NCBI GenBank assembly: GCA_910587375.1
Contig: CAJULR010000036.1
Coordinates: 62,001 to 126,000, forward strand
Direction: 5' to 3'
Source: Candidatus Gastranaerophilales bacterium
Lineage (GTDB): Bacteria; Cyanobacteriota; Vampirovibrionia; Gastranaerophilales; Gastranaerophilaceae
DNA: 64,000 nt
Part shown: one piece after another, positions 43,720 to 51,801 of the stretch
How the letters are laid out: each line of letters opens with the position of its first letter
Position numbering within the stretch: the first letter of the stretch is position 1
The notes under the pieces: model-generated
The model's input: the letters and a program-made list of their open reading frames with translations, nothing else
Told to the model about the DNA's origin: nothing
Databases searched by the model: none
Program-made: the position numbers and the translations under genes

Positions 43720-44658
43720 ATGAGCATTCAAAATAATACATACACATCAAAATTTTTGCCTGTTGAAGTGGAAAAATTTAAAAATATCTTCGCAAAAGAA
43801 GGGGCAAAATTTTCAACCCCGCAATATATGCATTTTCAAGCGCGCGGCGAAGGTTATACCGCCTCTTTTTATACAAGCGGAAAGCTTGTAATTCAAGGCA
43901 CAAAGGTAGTTGAAATTGTTTCAAAACATTTTGAGCCCGATATTTTGGAGGCAGAGCAAAGCGCTCAAGGCGCTCTTTTTAACGTTCAAGGTTCTATGCC
44001 GGCTAAAAACCCAGCAATGGGTGATATCGCCCCATATCCGCATATCGGAATTGACGAATCGGGCAAAGGAGATTTTTTTGGGCCCCTTGTAATTGCGGGC
44101 GCTTTTTTGGATGAAAGTGCTGCAAAAACACTTCAAAAGGCAGGTGTAACGGACAGCAAAAAGCTGGATGACAAAAAAATATTAGAACTTGAAAGCCTTA
44201 TAAAAGAGGTTGCAACCTTTGATGTTATTGCAATTTCGCCCGTGAAGTATAACGAACTTTACGGTAGATTTAAAAATTTAAACAGGCTGCTTGCCTGGGG
44301 CCATTCCACGGTTTTAGAAAATATTCTCACAAAAAAACCTTGTAACATCGCAATTTCAGATAAATTTGCAGATGAATCCGTAATACAATCCGCCTTAAAA
44401 GAAAGGGGCAAAAGCATTCGGCTTATTCAGCAGACAAAGGCTGAATCTGACACGGCAGTTGCCGCAGCGTCAATTTTAGCAAGGGCAGAATTTGTAAAAA
44501 GAATTTCAAACCTTTCAAGTGAATATGGCACAAACCTGCCAAAAGGCGCGTCGAACCTTGTTTTAGAACAGGGGCAAAAATTTGCCGCAAAGTATGGCAG
44601 GGGAGAGCTTAAAAACGTTGCAAAGCTGCATTTTAAAACGTATGAAAAAATAATTTAA
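43720..44658 (+). CDS. rnhC: Ribonuclease HIII
   Basis: 312 residues. The N-terminal TBP-like substrate domain (about 1-95) distinguishes HIII from HII. The catalytic domain begins IGIDESGKGDFFGPLVIAGAFLDE, with D-E-S-GKGD and DSKKLDDKKI, and KAESDTAVAAASILARAEFVKRI holding the last acidic residue. It cleaves RNA of RNA-DNA hybrids. TATAAT (43708-43713) ends six bases before the ATG, so leaderless. A terminator follows. Monocistronic. Confidence 0.92.
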   Translation: MSIQNNTYTSKFLPVEVEKFKNIFAKEGAKFSTPQYMHFQARGEGYTASFYTSGKLVIQGTKVVEIVSKHFEPDILEAEQSAQGALFNVQGSMPAKNPAMGDIAPYPHIGIDESGKGDFFGPLVIAGAFLDESAAKTLQKAGVTDSKKLDDKKILELESLIKEVATFDVIAISPVKYNELYGRFKNLNRLLAWGHSTVLENILTKKPCNIAISDKFADESVIQSALKERGKSIRLIQQTKAESDTAVAAASILARAEFVKRISNLSSEYGTNLPKGASNLVLEQGQKFAAKYGRGELKNVAKLHFKTYEKII

Positions 44659-44669
44659 AAATTTAAAAA

Positions 44670-44705
44670 CGCCCTATACAAAATTGCAAGGGCGCTTTTA
44701 TATTA
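44670..44705 (+). terminator. Terminator of rnhC
   Basis: CGCCCT (44670-44675) and AGGGCG (44689-44694) with T-rich tail. Confidence 0.75.
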
Positions 44706-44711
44706 TTTTTA

Positions 44712-45911
44712 TCAGGCCTGCATAGTTGTCTTTTGAGCCTTTTTGGCTTCTTTTGCCAACATTTTTTGGTTATATTTTTCAAGCTTTGCCTGATATTTGG
44801 CGTCTTGCTTTGTTTCATATTTTGCTTGGAGCTTATCTTTTACTTTTATCGCAAGTTTTGTTCCAAGAATAGTTCCGGCTGCAATTAAAACAGATCCCGC
44901 AAATTTATTTACGTTTGTCAGGCGAACTTTATTAATTATTTCTTTTGAAAGTTTACCATCTTCAAATATTAATGAAAGTTTGCCTTTTTTGAATAAATCC
45001 TCCGCAATTTTGCCGCCGCGAACAGACGCTATACCTTCTTCTAAAATCATTGGCGCAAAAGCAAGAGCGGTTAATTTACCGGCATTTCTTTTAACGCCGT
45101 CTTTTAGTCTTTGAAGCTTGCTATCTGTGGGCAGTTGTTCATCATCAACTTTTCTTTTATTTAAAAGCGAAACAGCAAAAATAATGCCGGGAAGAAATTG
45201 TGCAACAGGTTTTGATTTTTGAAGCGCCTTCATAAAAACACTGCCGTTATTATTCAACGCATGGCCCATTTCATGGAAAATGCTCGTTTGAAGAGATTTA
45301 TCCGGCGCCACAATCTTGTTTGAACCGGGAAGATAATCAGCGCCTACTCCAAATTTATATTTCAAACCGGCAGCATTTGCAATAAAATCTACAAAAAAGC
45401 TTTTTGTATTGCCGCCGTCTTGAGCTTCTTGTAAAACTTCGTTTACAGGTATATTTGTTTTATGTTTTCTATTAAAGAATACATCAACAGTATCTTTGAT
45501 TGCATTTAAGGCTTTTTTATCTTTATTGCTATAGCAATACATGTCTTCTAATATGGCCTTGGCAGATTGAGTATCACCTCTCATTTCTGCATAAACTAAA
45601 TCTTGCATTTCTGAAGCCATTTTTTGGGCAACTGCCTGTGGGCTTACTTCCTGCATTCTATAAACTCTGACACCTTTATCATATAAACCAGAGTTTTTTA
45701 AGCCTTCTTGAATGCCCTTTTTTATCTGAATAGTATCAGCATAATCCAGTTTCATTTTCTTTTCGCCATTATTCACAGCAGTTGCCGCCCGGGTTGCAGC
45801 ACCAGTTATAATAGAGCTTAAATATCCTGCAGCAACAAGGCCTCTGTTTTGGGTTTTAGGTTTTTTTGGAGGCTTTTTGCCCGTAAATGAAATTGTGGAA
45901 TTTACTTGCAT
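44712..45911 (-). CDS. Membrane-associated putative zinc metallopeptidase (HEMGH)
   Basis: 399 residues. Starts MQVNSTISFTGKKPPKKPKTQ, the FTG-type leader of lineage proteins. LQTSIFHEMGHALNNNGSVFMK has HExGH of zinc peptidases, with LEEGIASVRGG downstream as possible third ligand Glu. Hydrophobic segments at about 235-255 (FLPGIIFAVSLL) and 335-355 (FAGSVLIAAGTILGTKLAI). C-terminal Lys/Ala-rich tail (AKYETKQDAKYQAKLEKYNQKM). Compared with the HEAGH protein at 26205, only the zinc helix is shared. Function unknown. Confidence 0.65.
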   Translation of the reverse strand: MQVNSTISFTGKKPPKKPKTQNRGLVAAGYLSSIITGAATRAATAVNNGEKKMKLDYADTIQIKKGIQEGLKNSGLYDKGVRVYRMQEVSPQAVAQKMASEMQDLVYAEMRGDTQSAKAILEDMYCYSNKDKKALNAIKDTVDVFFNRKHKTNIPVNEVLQEAQDGGNTKSFFVDFIANAAGLKYKFGVGADYLPGSNKIVAPDKSLQTSIFHEMGHALNNNGSVFMKALQKSKPVAQFLPGIIFAVSLLNKRKVDDEQLPTDSKLQRLKDGVKRNAGKLTALAFAPMILEEGIASVRGGKIAEDLFKKGKLSLIFEDGKLSKEIINKVRLTNVNKFAGSVLIAAGTILGTKLAIKVKDKLQAKYETKQDAKYQAKLEKYNQKMLAKEAKKAQKTTMQA

Positions 45912-46020
45912 ACTGTCTTTGTGTAATCCTTTATGGATTTCTATCTCTGCATTCTCTCTAAAACACCTGAAGAAAATAAATTGCGTTTCTTAGTTTCAAT
46001 GTTTCACTATATTAACATTT

Positions 46021-47421
46021 TTAAACATTTTTTGCTATAAAACTTTTGATTAATTCCATATTTTCTTTGTTTGATGTTTCAATATAAAATCTTAACAAAG
46101 GCTCTGTGCCTGATTCTCTAATTAATATCCAGCCAACGTTTTTACATTCTTTATCATCTGAAAAATCAGCTAAGAAAAATTTTACACCATCAATTTTTAA
46201 AGTTCCCTTTACATTAAAACCTGCAATGTCAGACATTAAGGCAAATTTTTCAGTTAAAATTTTCTTTTCTTCATCAAGCTTTAATTTAACATCAACTCTG
46301 TCTTGAAAAAATTCCTGTCCTGCAAATTCCACAGCCTCTTTTTTCAATGTATTTAAAGGTTTTCCCATTGCACAAACGGCTTCTAAAATTAAAAGGTTTG
46401 CAAAAATACCATCTTTTTCGGGAATGTGCCCGCCAACACTTAAACCTCCGGAATCTTCCCCTGCAAGGATTGTGTCGTTTTCTCTCATTTTTTCAGACAA
46501 CCACTTAAAGCCAACAGGGGTTGTTATCGTTTCAACACCAAGCTTTTGGGCAGTGATATCAACAATTTCGCTTACCCCCACTGTCTTTATCATTTTGCCC
46601 TTGCGGCCTTTAGAATGTAAATACCTTAAAAGTATTGCCATAACAACGTTTGGGCTTACATATTCCCCATCTTCATCAATAACCCCATACCTGTCCGCGT
46701 CCCCGTCATTTGCAAGGGTTAAAAAACCGGGTTTAATATGTTTCATAAATTTTGCCTTGGGCTCAGGCAGACCGCCTCCAAAGTTTGGGTCATGGCACAA
46801 GTTAAAAGATTCAAATTCTATATTGTTTCTTTTTAAAAGGGTGTCAAAATATCCGACAGAGGCACTATAAAGCCCGTCATAGATGAATTTTGGCGCTGCT
46901 TTTTTAATTAAAGAAAAGTCAATGAGTTTTTCAATTTGGGCATAATATTCTTCGCTGAAATCCTTTAAAATAACCTCTCCTTTTTGTCCAAAATCAGGTT
47001 CTTTAGAGGGGTTATCAATTAAAGAAACAATAACATCTGTCATTTCTTTTGTTGCAGGGCCGCCATAGCTTGGAATAAACTTAATTCCAAGATATTCTTT
47101 TGGATTATGGGAAGCTGTGAACATTATAGCGCCTGCACAATCGGCTTCAACCGTTGCAGCATAGGCAATTACGGGAGTCGGCACCACGCGGGAAGACAAA
47201 AGCACCTTAAAGCCTGAATTTTCAAGTATGCAAGAAGAAAATTCCGCAAATTTATCGGCGCAAAACCTTGGGTCATACCCCACTAAAACCGTTTTTCCAA
47301 GGGCATTTTTTTTAATATACTCTGAAATTGCAATTGTTATTTTTTGAACATTTTCATACGTAAAATCATCCGCAATTATTCCCCGAAAACCGTCTGTCCC
47401 AAATTTTATTTCTGTTGCCAT
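46021..47421 (-). CDS. Phosphoglucomutase/phosphomannomutase family protein
   Basis: 466 residues. GTDGFRGIIADDFTYENV at the N-terminus, active-site serine in IMFTASHNPKEYLGIKF, metal loop LANDGDADRYGVID, sugar-binding EDSGGLSVGGHIPEKDG and phosphate-binding RESGTEPLLRFYIET. All alpha-D-phosphohexomutase residues are present. Interconverts hexose 1- and 6-phosphates; whether glucose, mannose or glucosamine is preferred is unclear. It would feed rfbA and galE with sugar 1-phosphate. Confidence 0.9.
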   Translation of the reverse strand: MATEIKFGTDGFRGIIADDFTYENVQKITIAISEYIKKNALGKTVLVGYDPRFCADKFAEFSSCILENSGFKVLLSSRVVPTPVIAYAATVEADCAGAIMFTASHNPKEYLGIKFIPSYGGPATKEMTDVIVSLIDNPSKEPDFGQKGEVILKDFSEEYYAQIEKLIDFSLIKKAAPKFIYDGLYSASVGYFDTLLKRNNIEFESFNLCHDPNFGGGLPEPKAKFMKHIKPGFLTLANDGDADRYGVIDEDGEYVSPNVVMAILLRYLHSKGRKGKMIKTVGVSEIVDITAQKLGVETITTPVGFKWLSEKMRENDTILAGEDSGGLSVGGHIPEKDGIFANLLILEAVCAMGKPLNTLKKEAVEFAGQEFFQDRVDVKLKLDEEKKILTEKFALMSDIAGFNVKGTLKIDGVKFFLADFSDDKECKNVGWILIRESGTEPLLRFYIETSNKENMELIKSFIAKNV

Positions 47422-47450
47422 ATTTACCCTAATCGTATTAAAATCATTAT

Positions 47451-48293
47451 ATGGATAATTCTATCAAAAAAATACTTTATTTGGGGCCAAGGGGCTCTTA
47501 TACACAAATTGCAATGGAAACCTTTAAAGAAAAGCTCGGAGCCGACATAAAAAAGGCAAAGGCCGAGGATATTTCTTCAATTACAAGGGTGATTCAACAG
47601 CTTGATGTTGAAGACGACACAATTGCAGTGCTTCCGATTGAAAATTCAATTGAAGGAATTGTAAGAGAAACGATTGATAAATTAATTACGACAAAAAACG
47701 GGGTGAAAATCCGCGCAGAGCTTACAATTCCGATTTGCCACTGTTTAATTTCAAAGGGAAAAAGGGAAGACATTGAAAACATAATATCCCACCCGCAGGC
47801 GTTATCTCAATGTCAGACATACATTGCGGATAATTTCAGAAAAAATATAAACATTGTATCGGCAAATTCAACATCGGCCGCCGCAAGTATGCTGGACGGG
47901 AAAGACGAAACCTGGGCCTCAATTGCAAATGAATTTTGCGCAAAGCTTTATGGCAAAAACGTTTTGGATAGGAATATAAACGATGTAAAAGACAACAAAA
48001 CAAGGTTTGTTTTGCTTTCAAAGATGGATTTAAACGTTGAACATCACACAAGAACATCAATTGCATTTTCCTGCAAAAACGAACCCGGGAGCCTTTTACA
48101 GGTGCTTGAAATTTTCCAAAAACACAAGCTTAATATGATTTATATTGAATCCCGCCCTTCAAAAAAGGTTTTTGGCGAATATATTTTCTTTGTAGACATA
48201 GACAAGGGAATTGAAGAAATTTCGCATACACTTTATGAAATTCAGGAAAAATGTGAATTTTACCGCCTCCTTGGAAGCTACAGGGAAATGTAA
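47451..48293 (+). CDS. pheA: Prephenate dehydratase
   Basis: 280 residues; converts prephenate to phenylpyruvate for phenylalanine synthesis. KILYLGPRGSYTQIAMETF at the N-terminus, NSIEGIVRETID, SHPQALSQCQTYI, NKTRFVLLSK (TRF motif) and the C-terminal ACT domain with HTRTSIAFSCKNEPGSLLQVLEIFQKHKLNMIYIESRPS (phenylalanine feedback site GALV/ESRP). No chorismate mutase domain is fused. TAAAAT ends six bases before the ATG; leaderless. Its stop overlaps the ATG of the HigB-like gene by a base. Confidence 0.95.
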   Translation: MDNSIKKILYLGPRGSYTQIAMETFKEKLGADIKKAKAEDISSITRVIQQLDVEDDTIAVLPIENSIEGIVRETIDKLITTKNGVKIRAELTIPICHCLISKGKREDIENIISHPQALSQCQTYIADNFRKNINIVSANSTSAAASMLDGKDETWASIANEFCAKLYGKNVLDRNINDVKDNKTRFVLLSKMDLNVEHHTRTSIAFSCKNEPGSLLQVLEIFQKHKLNMIYIESRPSKKVFGEYIFFVDIDKGIEEISHTLYEIQEKCEFYRLLGSYREM

Positions 48294-48574
48294 TGATAGA
48301 AAATTTTAAGTGTAAAGAAACACAAAAAATATTTAAAGGCATTTTTTCAAAAAAACTGCCCGCTCAAATTCAAGAACAAGCTTTAATTAAACTTCACATG
48401 CTTGATAGCGCTCAAACTATTTTCGATTTAAAAATTCCTCCGTCAAATTTTTTGGAAAAACTTACAGGAAACAGAAAAGGACAATATTCAATCAGAATAA
48501 ATAAACAATACAGAGTTTGTTTTGAATGGAAAGAGAATATGGCTTTGAATGTTGAAATTGCAGATTACCATTAG
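48293..48574 (+). CDS. higB: HigB-like toxin (RelE superfamily)
   Basis: 93 residues. KIFKGIFSKKLPAQIQEQALIKLHMLDSAQTIFDLKIPPSNFLEKLTGNRKGQYSIRINKQYRVCFEWKENMALNVEIADYH matches the HigB/YoeB-like fold: PPSNxLExLxGxxxGxYSIRINxQYRxCF. Cuts mRNA at the ribosome. Followed by the antitoxin gene, toxin first as usual for higBA. It begins by overlapping the pheA stop, so basal expression depends on pheA, while the antitoxin has its own promoter. Confidence 0.9.
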   Translation: MIENFKCKETQKIFKGIFSKKLPAQIQEQALIKLHMLDSAQTIFDLKIPPSNFLEKLTGNRKGQYSIRINKQYRVCFEWKENMALNVEIADYH

Positions 48575-48577
48575 GAC

Positions 48578-48606
48578 TTGATTATACATTGTACGTAGTG
48601 TATAAT
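48578..48606 (+). promoter_or_regulatory. Promoter and operator between higB and higA
   Basis: TTGATT (48578-48583), 17-base spacer, TATAAT (48601-48606). An inverted repeat with half sites TATACA (48583-48588) and TGTATA (48599-48604) spans it. This puts an autoregulated promoter inside the operon so that antitoxin is made independently of toxin. Confidence 0.65.
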
Positions 48607-48627
48607 ATAAATAAAGGAATGATATTA

Positions 48628-48936
48628 ATGAAAAATTTTATTAATATACCAACAATAGGGCAAATTCTTCAAAAGGAATTTTTGGAGCCCTTAAACATTT
48701 CCCAAAACGCTCTTGCAAACGCAATTAACGTACCTTCAAACAGAATTAATGCTATTGTAAGAGGACAAAGAAACATAACCGCAGACACCGACTTAAGACT
48801 TACAAAGTTTTTTGGCCTGTCAAAAGGTTATTTTTTGAGGCTGCAAAACGGTTTTGAGCTAATTGAACAAGAAAGAAAAATTGAAACGGATTTAGACAAA
48901 ATTATCCCATTTGATTATGAAAAAAAGGCAGTATAA
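48628..48936 (+). CDS. higA: HigA-like antitoxin
   Basis: 102 residues from ATG 48628, nine bases after AAAGGA (earlier ATGs are too near the SD). TIGQILQKEFLEPLNISQNALANAINVPSNRINAIVRGQRNITADTDLRLTKFFGLSKGYFLRLQNGFELIEQERKI is the XRE-type HigA domain. It binds HigB and represses its own promoter at 48578-48606. Confidence 0.9.
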   Translation: MKNFINIPTIGQILQKEFLEPLNISQNALANAINVPSNRINAIVRGQRNITADTDLRLTKFFGLSKGYFLRLQNGFELIEQERKIETDLDKIIPFDYEKKAV

Positions 48937-48992
48937 AACTTTGAACAATAAATGTAAATTAAAAAATATGTCAAAGGCAAAAATTCAAGTGT

Positions 48993-49205
48993 CTAGTTTT
49001 TGTTAAAAATAATTTTCATTATTTCTTTTATACTTAAATTCATTCCTTCTGCTATTTTTAAAATTGTTTCAAGATTTGGGTTTACTTTGTCATTTTCCAG
49101 ATTTTTTACAGTACTTGGCGAAAGTTTACACAATTTTGCAAACTCATTAATACTTCTTTGTCCTCGTAATTTTTTGATTTTTTCACCAATTAAAATTTCA
49201 TCCAT
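48993..49205 (-). CDS. XRE-family helix-turn-helix protein
   Basis: 70 residues, a single HTH: GEKIKKLRGQRSINEFAKLCKLSPSTVKNLENDKVNPNLETILKIAEGMNLSIKEIMKII. Target unknown. Minus-strand TAAAAT (49218-49213) lies seven bases before the ATG, without SD. It sits between higA and ssrA, transcribed away from ssrA. It could be a remnant regulator of an integrated element or a stand-alone regulator. Confidence 0.85.
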   Translation of the reverse strand: MDEILIGEKIKKLRGQRSINEFAKLCKLSPSTVKNLENDKVNPNLETILKIAEGMNLSIKEIMKIIFNKN

Positions 49206-49270
49206 AAAATTAATTTTAAGGTTTGTAATTTAAAACACCAGGACTGACATTCCAGAAATTGAAACCGGGC

Positions 49271-49298
49271 TTGAAAACACAAAAAAGCGTGGTATAAT
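49271..49298 (+). promoter_or_regulatory. ssrA promoter
   Basis: TTGAAA (49271-49276), 16-base spacer, TATAAT (49293-49298). Serves as the local reference for a strong housekeeping promoter in this genome. Confidence 0.85.
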
Positions 49299-49328
49299 TT
49301 TTGATACGGCTCTTTGAAATTTTAATAT

Positions 49329-49739
49329 GGGGATGTTTATGGATTTGACAGGGTGTTTGTGTCATCTGGGCTGCAAGCCCGGGCGCTGTTCCCGGTTATC
49401 AACGAGCAACTAAAATAAACGCTAATAACGTTGTTGATGCTAGAAATGCTTTCAGTGCAAGAGCACTCAAAGCTGCCTAAGAAGATTAGGTTAGCCACTC
49501 TGTATGCCCAACTTGCCGGCATGCAGGGTCAATTATGCAAGTACAGCGTGGGTTTTTAGGTTTTATCCACGTCAAGACCTCAACCTTAAAGGTTAGTCTT
49601 TCCTTTTAAAAAAGCTTTGGAGGGTTTTTAGGTTTCCGATTATTTTCCTTGAACTTTCTAAGATTAAAAATAAACTAAACTTGTAGATGTTCATTTGACA
49701 TCATTTTGGACGCGGGTTCGACTCCCGCCATCTCCACCA
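49329..49739 (+). ncRNA. ssrA: Transfer-messenger RNA (tmRNA)
   Basis: 411 bases. The 5' GGGGATG pairs with CATCTCC at 49729-49735, followed by encoded ACCA; TGGATTTGACAGG and GGTTCGACTCCC mark the tRNA-like ends. It rescues stalled ribosomes with SmpB and alanine. The tag reading frame starts at 49421 and encodes ANNVVDARNAFSARALKAA then TAA (49478-49480). The ANNVV start resembles cyanobacterial tags; the end ALKAA is a protease-recognition type. Single-piece, not permuted. Confidence 0.95.
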
Positions 49740-49781
49740 TTAAATTTAAGTTTAATCCGCCTTTGAATTTTATAGGAAACA

Positions 49782-50843
49782 TTAATACTTCTTCTTATAC
49801 CTGTCAAACCTATGTTCGTATTCATCTGCGGCGGCGGCTGCTTCTTCTTTTGAATACTTATAATTTGAAAGGCTTATCATTATCCGCCCGTTTGATTCCT
49901 GCATAAGCTTTTCTTTAATTTTATAAGGGTATGTTTCATTCCCCAAAAGCTTGCCGTTGTGGATTTCTTTTATAATATCATCAACATACATCTGCATATA
50001 TTTAGGAATTTTGGGGTGTCTTTTTATATAATCAACAAGTTTCATATTTTCTCTGTATCTGTTTCCTGAGGCTGATGTCAAAAGAAAATTGCCTATTGTG
50101 TTCAAACCACCAAGTGACGCAGGGATTATATGCTCAATAGAGCCTGTTGACGCTATAAAAAGCCTCCTTGTAATTTCAGAGTGTTTCCTTTTTGAATATT
50201 TCACAACAAAAGCGTTTATGCTGCTTTCTGATGTCGGAAGAAAAAGCGCCTTGTTTTTAATGTCGCTAAAAATCTCTGTTTCATTTCGCTTTGGAATAAT
50301 TTCTTCAAGAGAATCAAGAAAAGTTTTTCTTTTAAATGTGTCCCGCCTGGAATCGCTTATTATTATCTGACGGCATTTTGTTGTTTTTTCTCTTAATTTT
50401 AAGGCAGTCTGTGCTGATAATTTGCGGGACAGAACATCTACATCGTCTAAAACTTCAAATTCTTCCAGTTTTAATTTAATAAGGCAGCTTTCTCTTATCA
50501 TCTGAAGACAGTTTTGCAAGTTGTCATCAGGGTTCAGGTTTGAAAAATCTTTAAAAATTGAATAAAGAGATTTTTCGGTTTTAAGCATATTGTTTAAATA
50601 CCCCGATAGTAAATCAACTGATTCAATTGCCGTTTTACATTTTAAAAGCCTTTTTTCAAAATCCTTAAGAGCACTTGGCGGAATAATTTTAATTCCCCTA
50701 TAAGGGCAAGTGATATCCTTCAGTTTTCTTAAAGGTTTTCCTTGGGATGTTGTTCCTTCATATGGAATGTCATAGTAATATTTCAAATAATTATCAGGGG
50801 TTAATCTTTTTTGCTTTTGCCCATTTTTACCTGATAGCGGCAT
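49782..50843 (-). CDS. HNH-endonuclease-like protein
   Basis: 353 residues. N-terminal CPYRGIKIIPPSALKDFEKRL is a degenerate zinc knuckle, and the C-terminal ASTGSIEHIIPASLGGLNTIGNFLLTSASGNRYRENM holds the EHIIPxSxGGxNxxxNxxxxSxxxNxxRxxM pattern of HNH nucleases (His-Ile-Ile-Pro catalytic strand, Asn, then Asn). The middle is basic and helical. It ends 43 bases from the 3' end of ssrA, on the opposite strand. Possibly part of an element at the ssrA site, but no integrase is present. Confidence 0.6.
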   Translation of the reverse strand: MPLSGKNGQKQKRLTPDNYLKYYYDIPYEGTTSQGKPLRKLKDITCPYRGIKIIPPSALKDFEKRLLKCKTAIESVDLLSGYLNNMLKTEKSLYSIFKDFSNLNPDDNLQNCLQMIRESCLIKLKLEEFEVLDDVDVLSRKLSAQTALKLREKTTKCRQIIISDSRRDTFKRKTFLDSLEEIIPKRNETEIFSDIKNKALFLPTSESSINAFVVKYSKRKHSEITRRLFIASTGSIEHIIPASLGGLNTIGNFLLTSASGNRYRENMKLVDYIKRHPKIPKYMQMYVDDIIKEIHNGKLLGNETYPYKIKEKLMQESNGRIMISLSNYKYSKEEAAAAADEYEHRFDRYKKKY

Positions 50844-50847
50844 AAAA

Positions 50848-51738
50848 CTATTCCTCTTCCGCTTTGTTCATTAAATTTGCTTTAACTTCAGACAGTGGGC
50901 CGTTATTTGGGTTTTTCAACGTATTAAAATAATTTTTTGCAAAAACAAACGGATATTTTGGAAGCCAGCTTAACTTCAAATAAATTGAAACGGCGTCTGC
51001 TCCTTGTAAAAGCATAAGATTATCAATTGTTTGCTCGTGCGCAGGGGAAATTGATGAAAAAAGTTTCAAAAGATAATCTGTAAAAGTGACTGCAGAATAT
51101 CCAACGGCAACTGTCGGGTGTTCAGCAAGTCTTGTTACAATATAATTCTTATTTTCTTTAATATTTTTCATATCTTCAGGCAGTTTAAACGTTTCTGCCC
51201 TCACTTGTTCAATTTCATACCATTGACCAAGATATTTTAAGCGCATAATGTTTGGTTTTGGCATATAAATGTCATCAAAAAGGTTATTTAATATTACTTT
51301 GCCATTGTTATCAATTAACCCATATTTATAATCTTTACAGGTTAAAAACATTCCGCCAAATAAAATATCAATGGTTGAATATTCCATAGGGAGAAGCTCT
51401 TCCCCTTTTTCATTATAAAGTGCATATCTTGAACCATTCCCAATTCGAAGATATTTTCCTAATATTCTTGATGTATGGCTGTATTTTATCGGAACAAGAA
51501 CGTTGTTATTTTTATCAATGAGCCCGAATTTTCCCTTTTTTTGCACAATGTATGAAGTTTGTCCAAGGGCAATCAGTTTTTTATACTGAGGCTCCACAAC
51601 AACATTTCCGTCTAAATCTTTCAGGCCCCAAAGTCCTTTTTCGTTGGTAAATGTTTTAACATCAAAGTTTTCTGTTATGGCAAATGCGCCGCATTGAAAA
51701 AACAGAGTTAATAAAAAAGTTAAAAAAATCTTCTTCAT
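50848..51738 (-). CDS. Exported WG-repeat protein
   Basis: 296 residues with signal peptide (KKIFLTFLLTLFFQCGAFA). Four or five WG-type repeats: GLWGLKDLDGNVVVEPQYKKLI, GKFGLIDKNNNVLVPIKYSHT, SRYALYNEKGEELLPMEYSTI and YKYGLIDNNGKVILNNLFDDI. The C-terminal third is helical. WG repeats form beta-propeller-like binding surfaces. Four bases separate it from the HNH-like gene, suggesting one transcript. Divergent from the AsmA-like gene. Function unknown. Confidence 0.8.
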   Translation of the reverse strand: MKKIFLTFLLTLFFQCGAFAITENFDVKTFTNEKGLWGLKDLDGNVVVEPQYKKLIALGQTSYIVQKKGKFGLIDKNNNVLVPIKYSHTSRILGKYLRIGNGSRYALYNEKGEELLPMEYSTIDILFGGMFLTCKDYKYGLIDNNGKVILNNLFDDIYMPKPNIMRLKYLGQWYEIEQVRAETFKLPEDMKNIKENKNYIVTRLAEHPTVAVGYSAVTFTDYLLKLFSSISPAHEQTIDNLMLLQGADAVSIYLKLSWLPKYPFVFAKNYFNTLKNPNNGPLSEVKANLMNKAEEE

Positions 51739-51801
51739 AAAGAAATAATAGCATAAAAAACGCTTGTGCTATTATTATGTATAAGAGGAAGCATTAAGAT
51801 T

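Noticed and set aside
49739..49800. ssrA 3' end as an attachment site of an integrated element
   Set aside because: No integrase and no second copy of the ssrA 3' sequence was found in the window.
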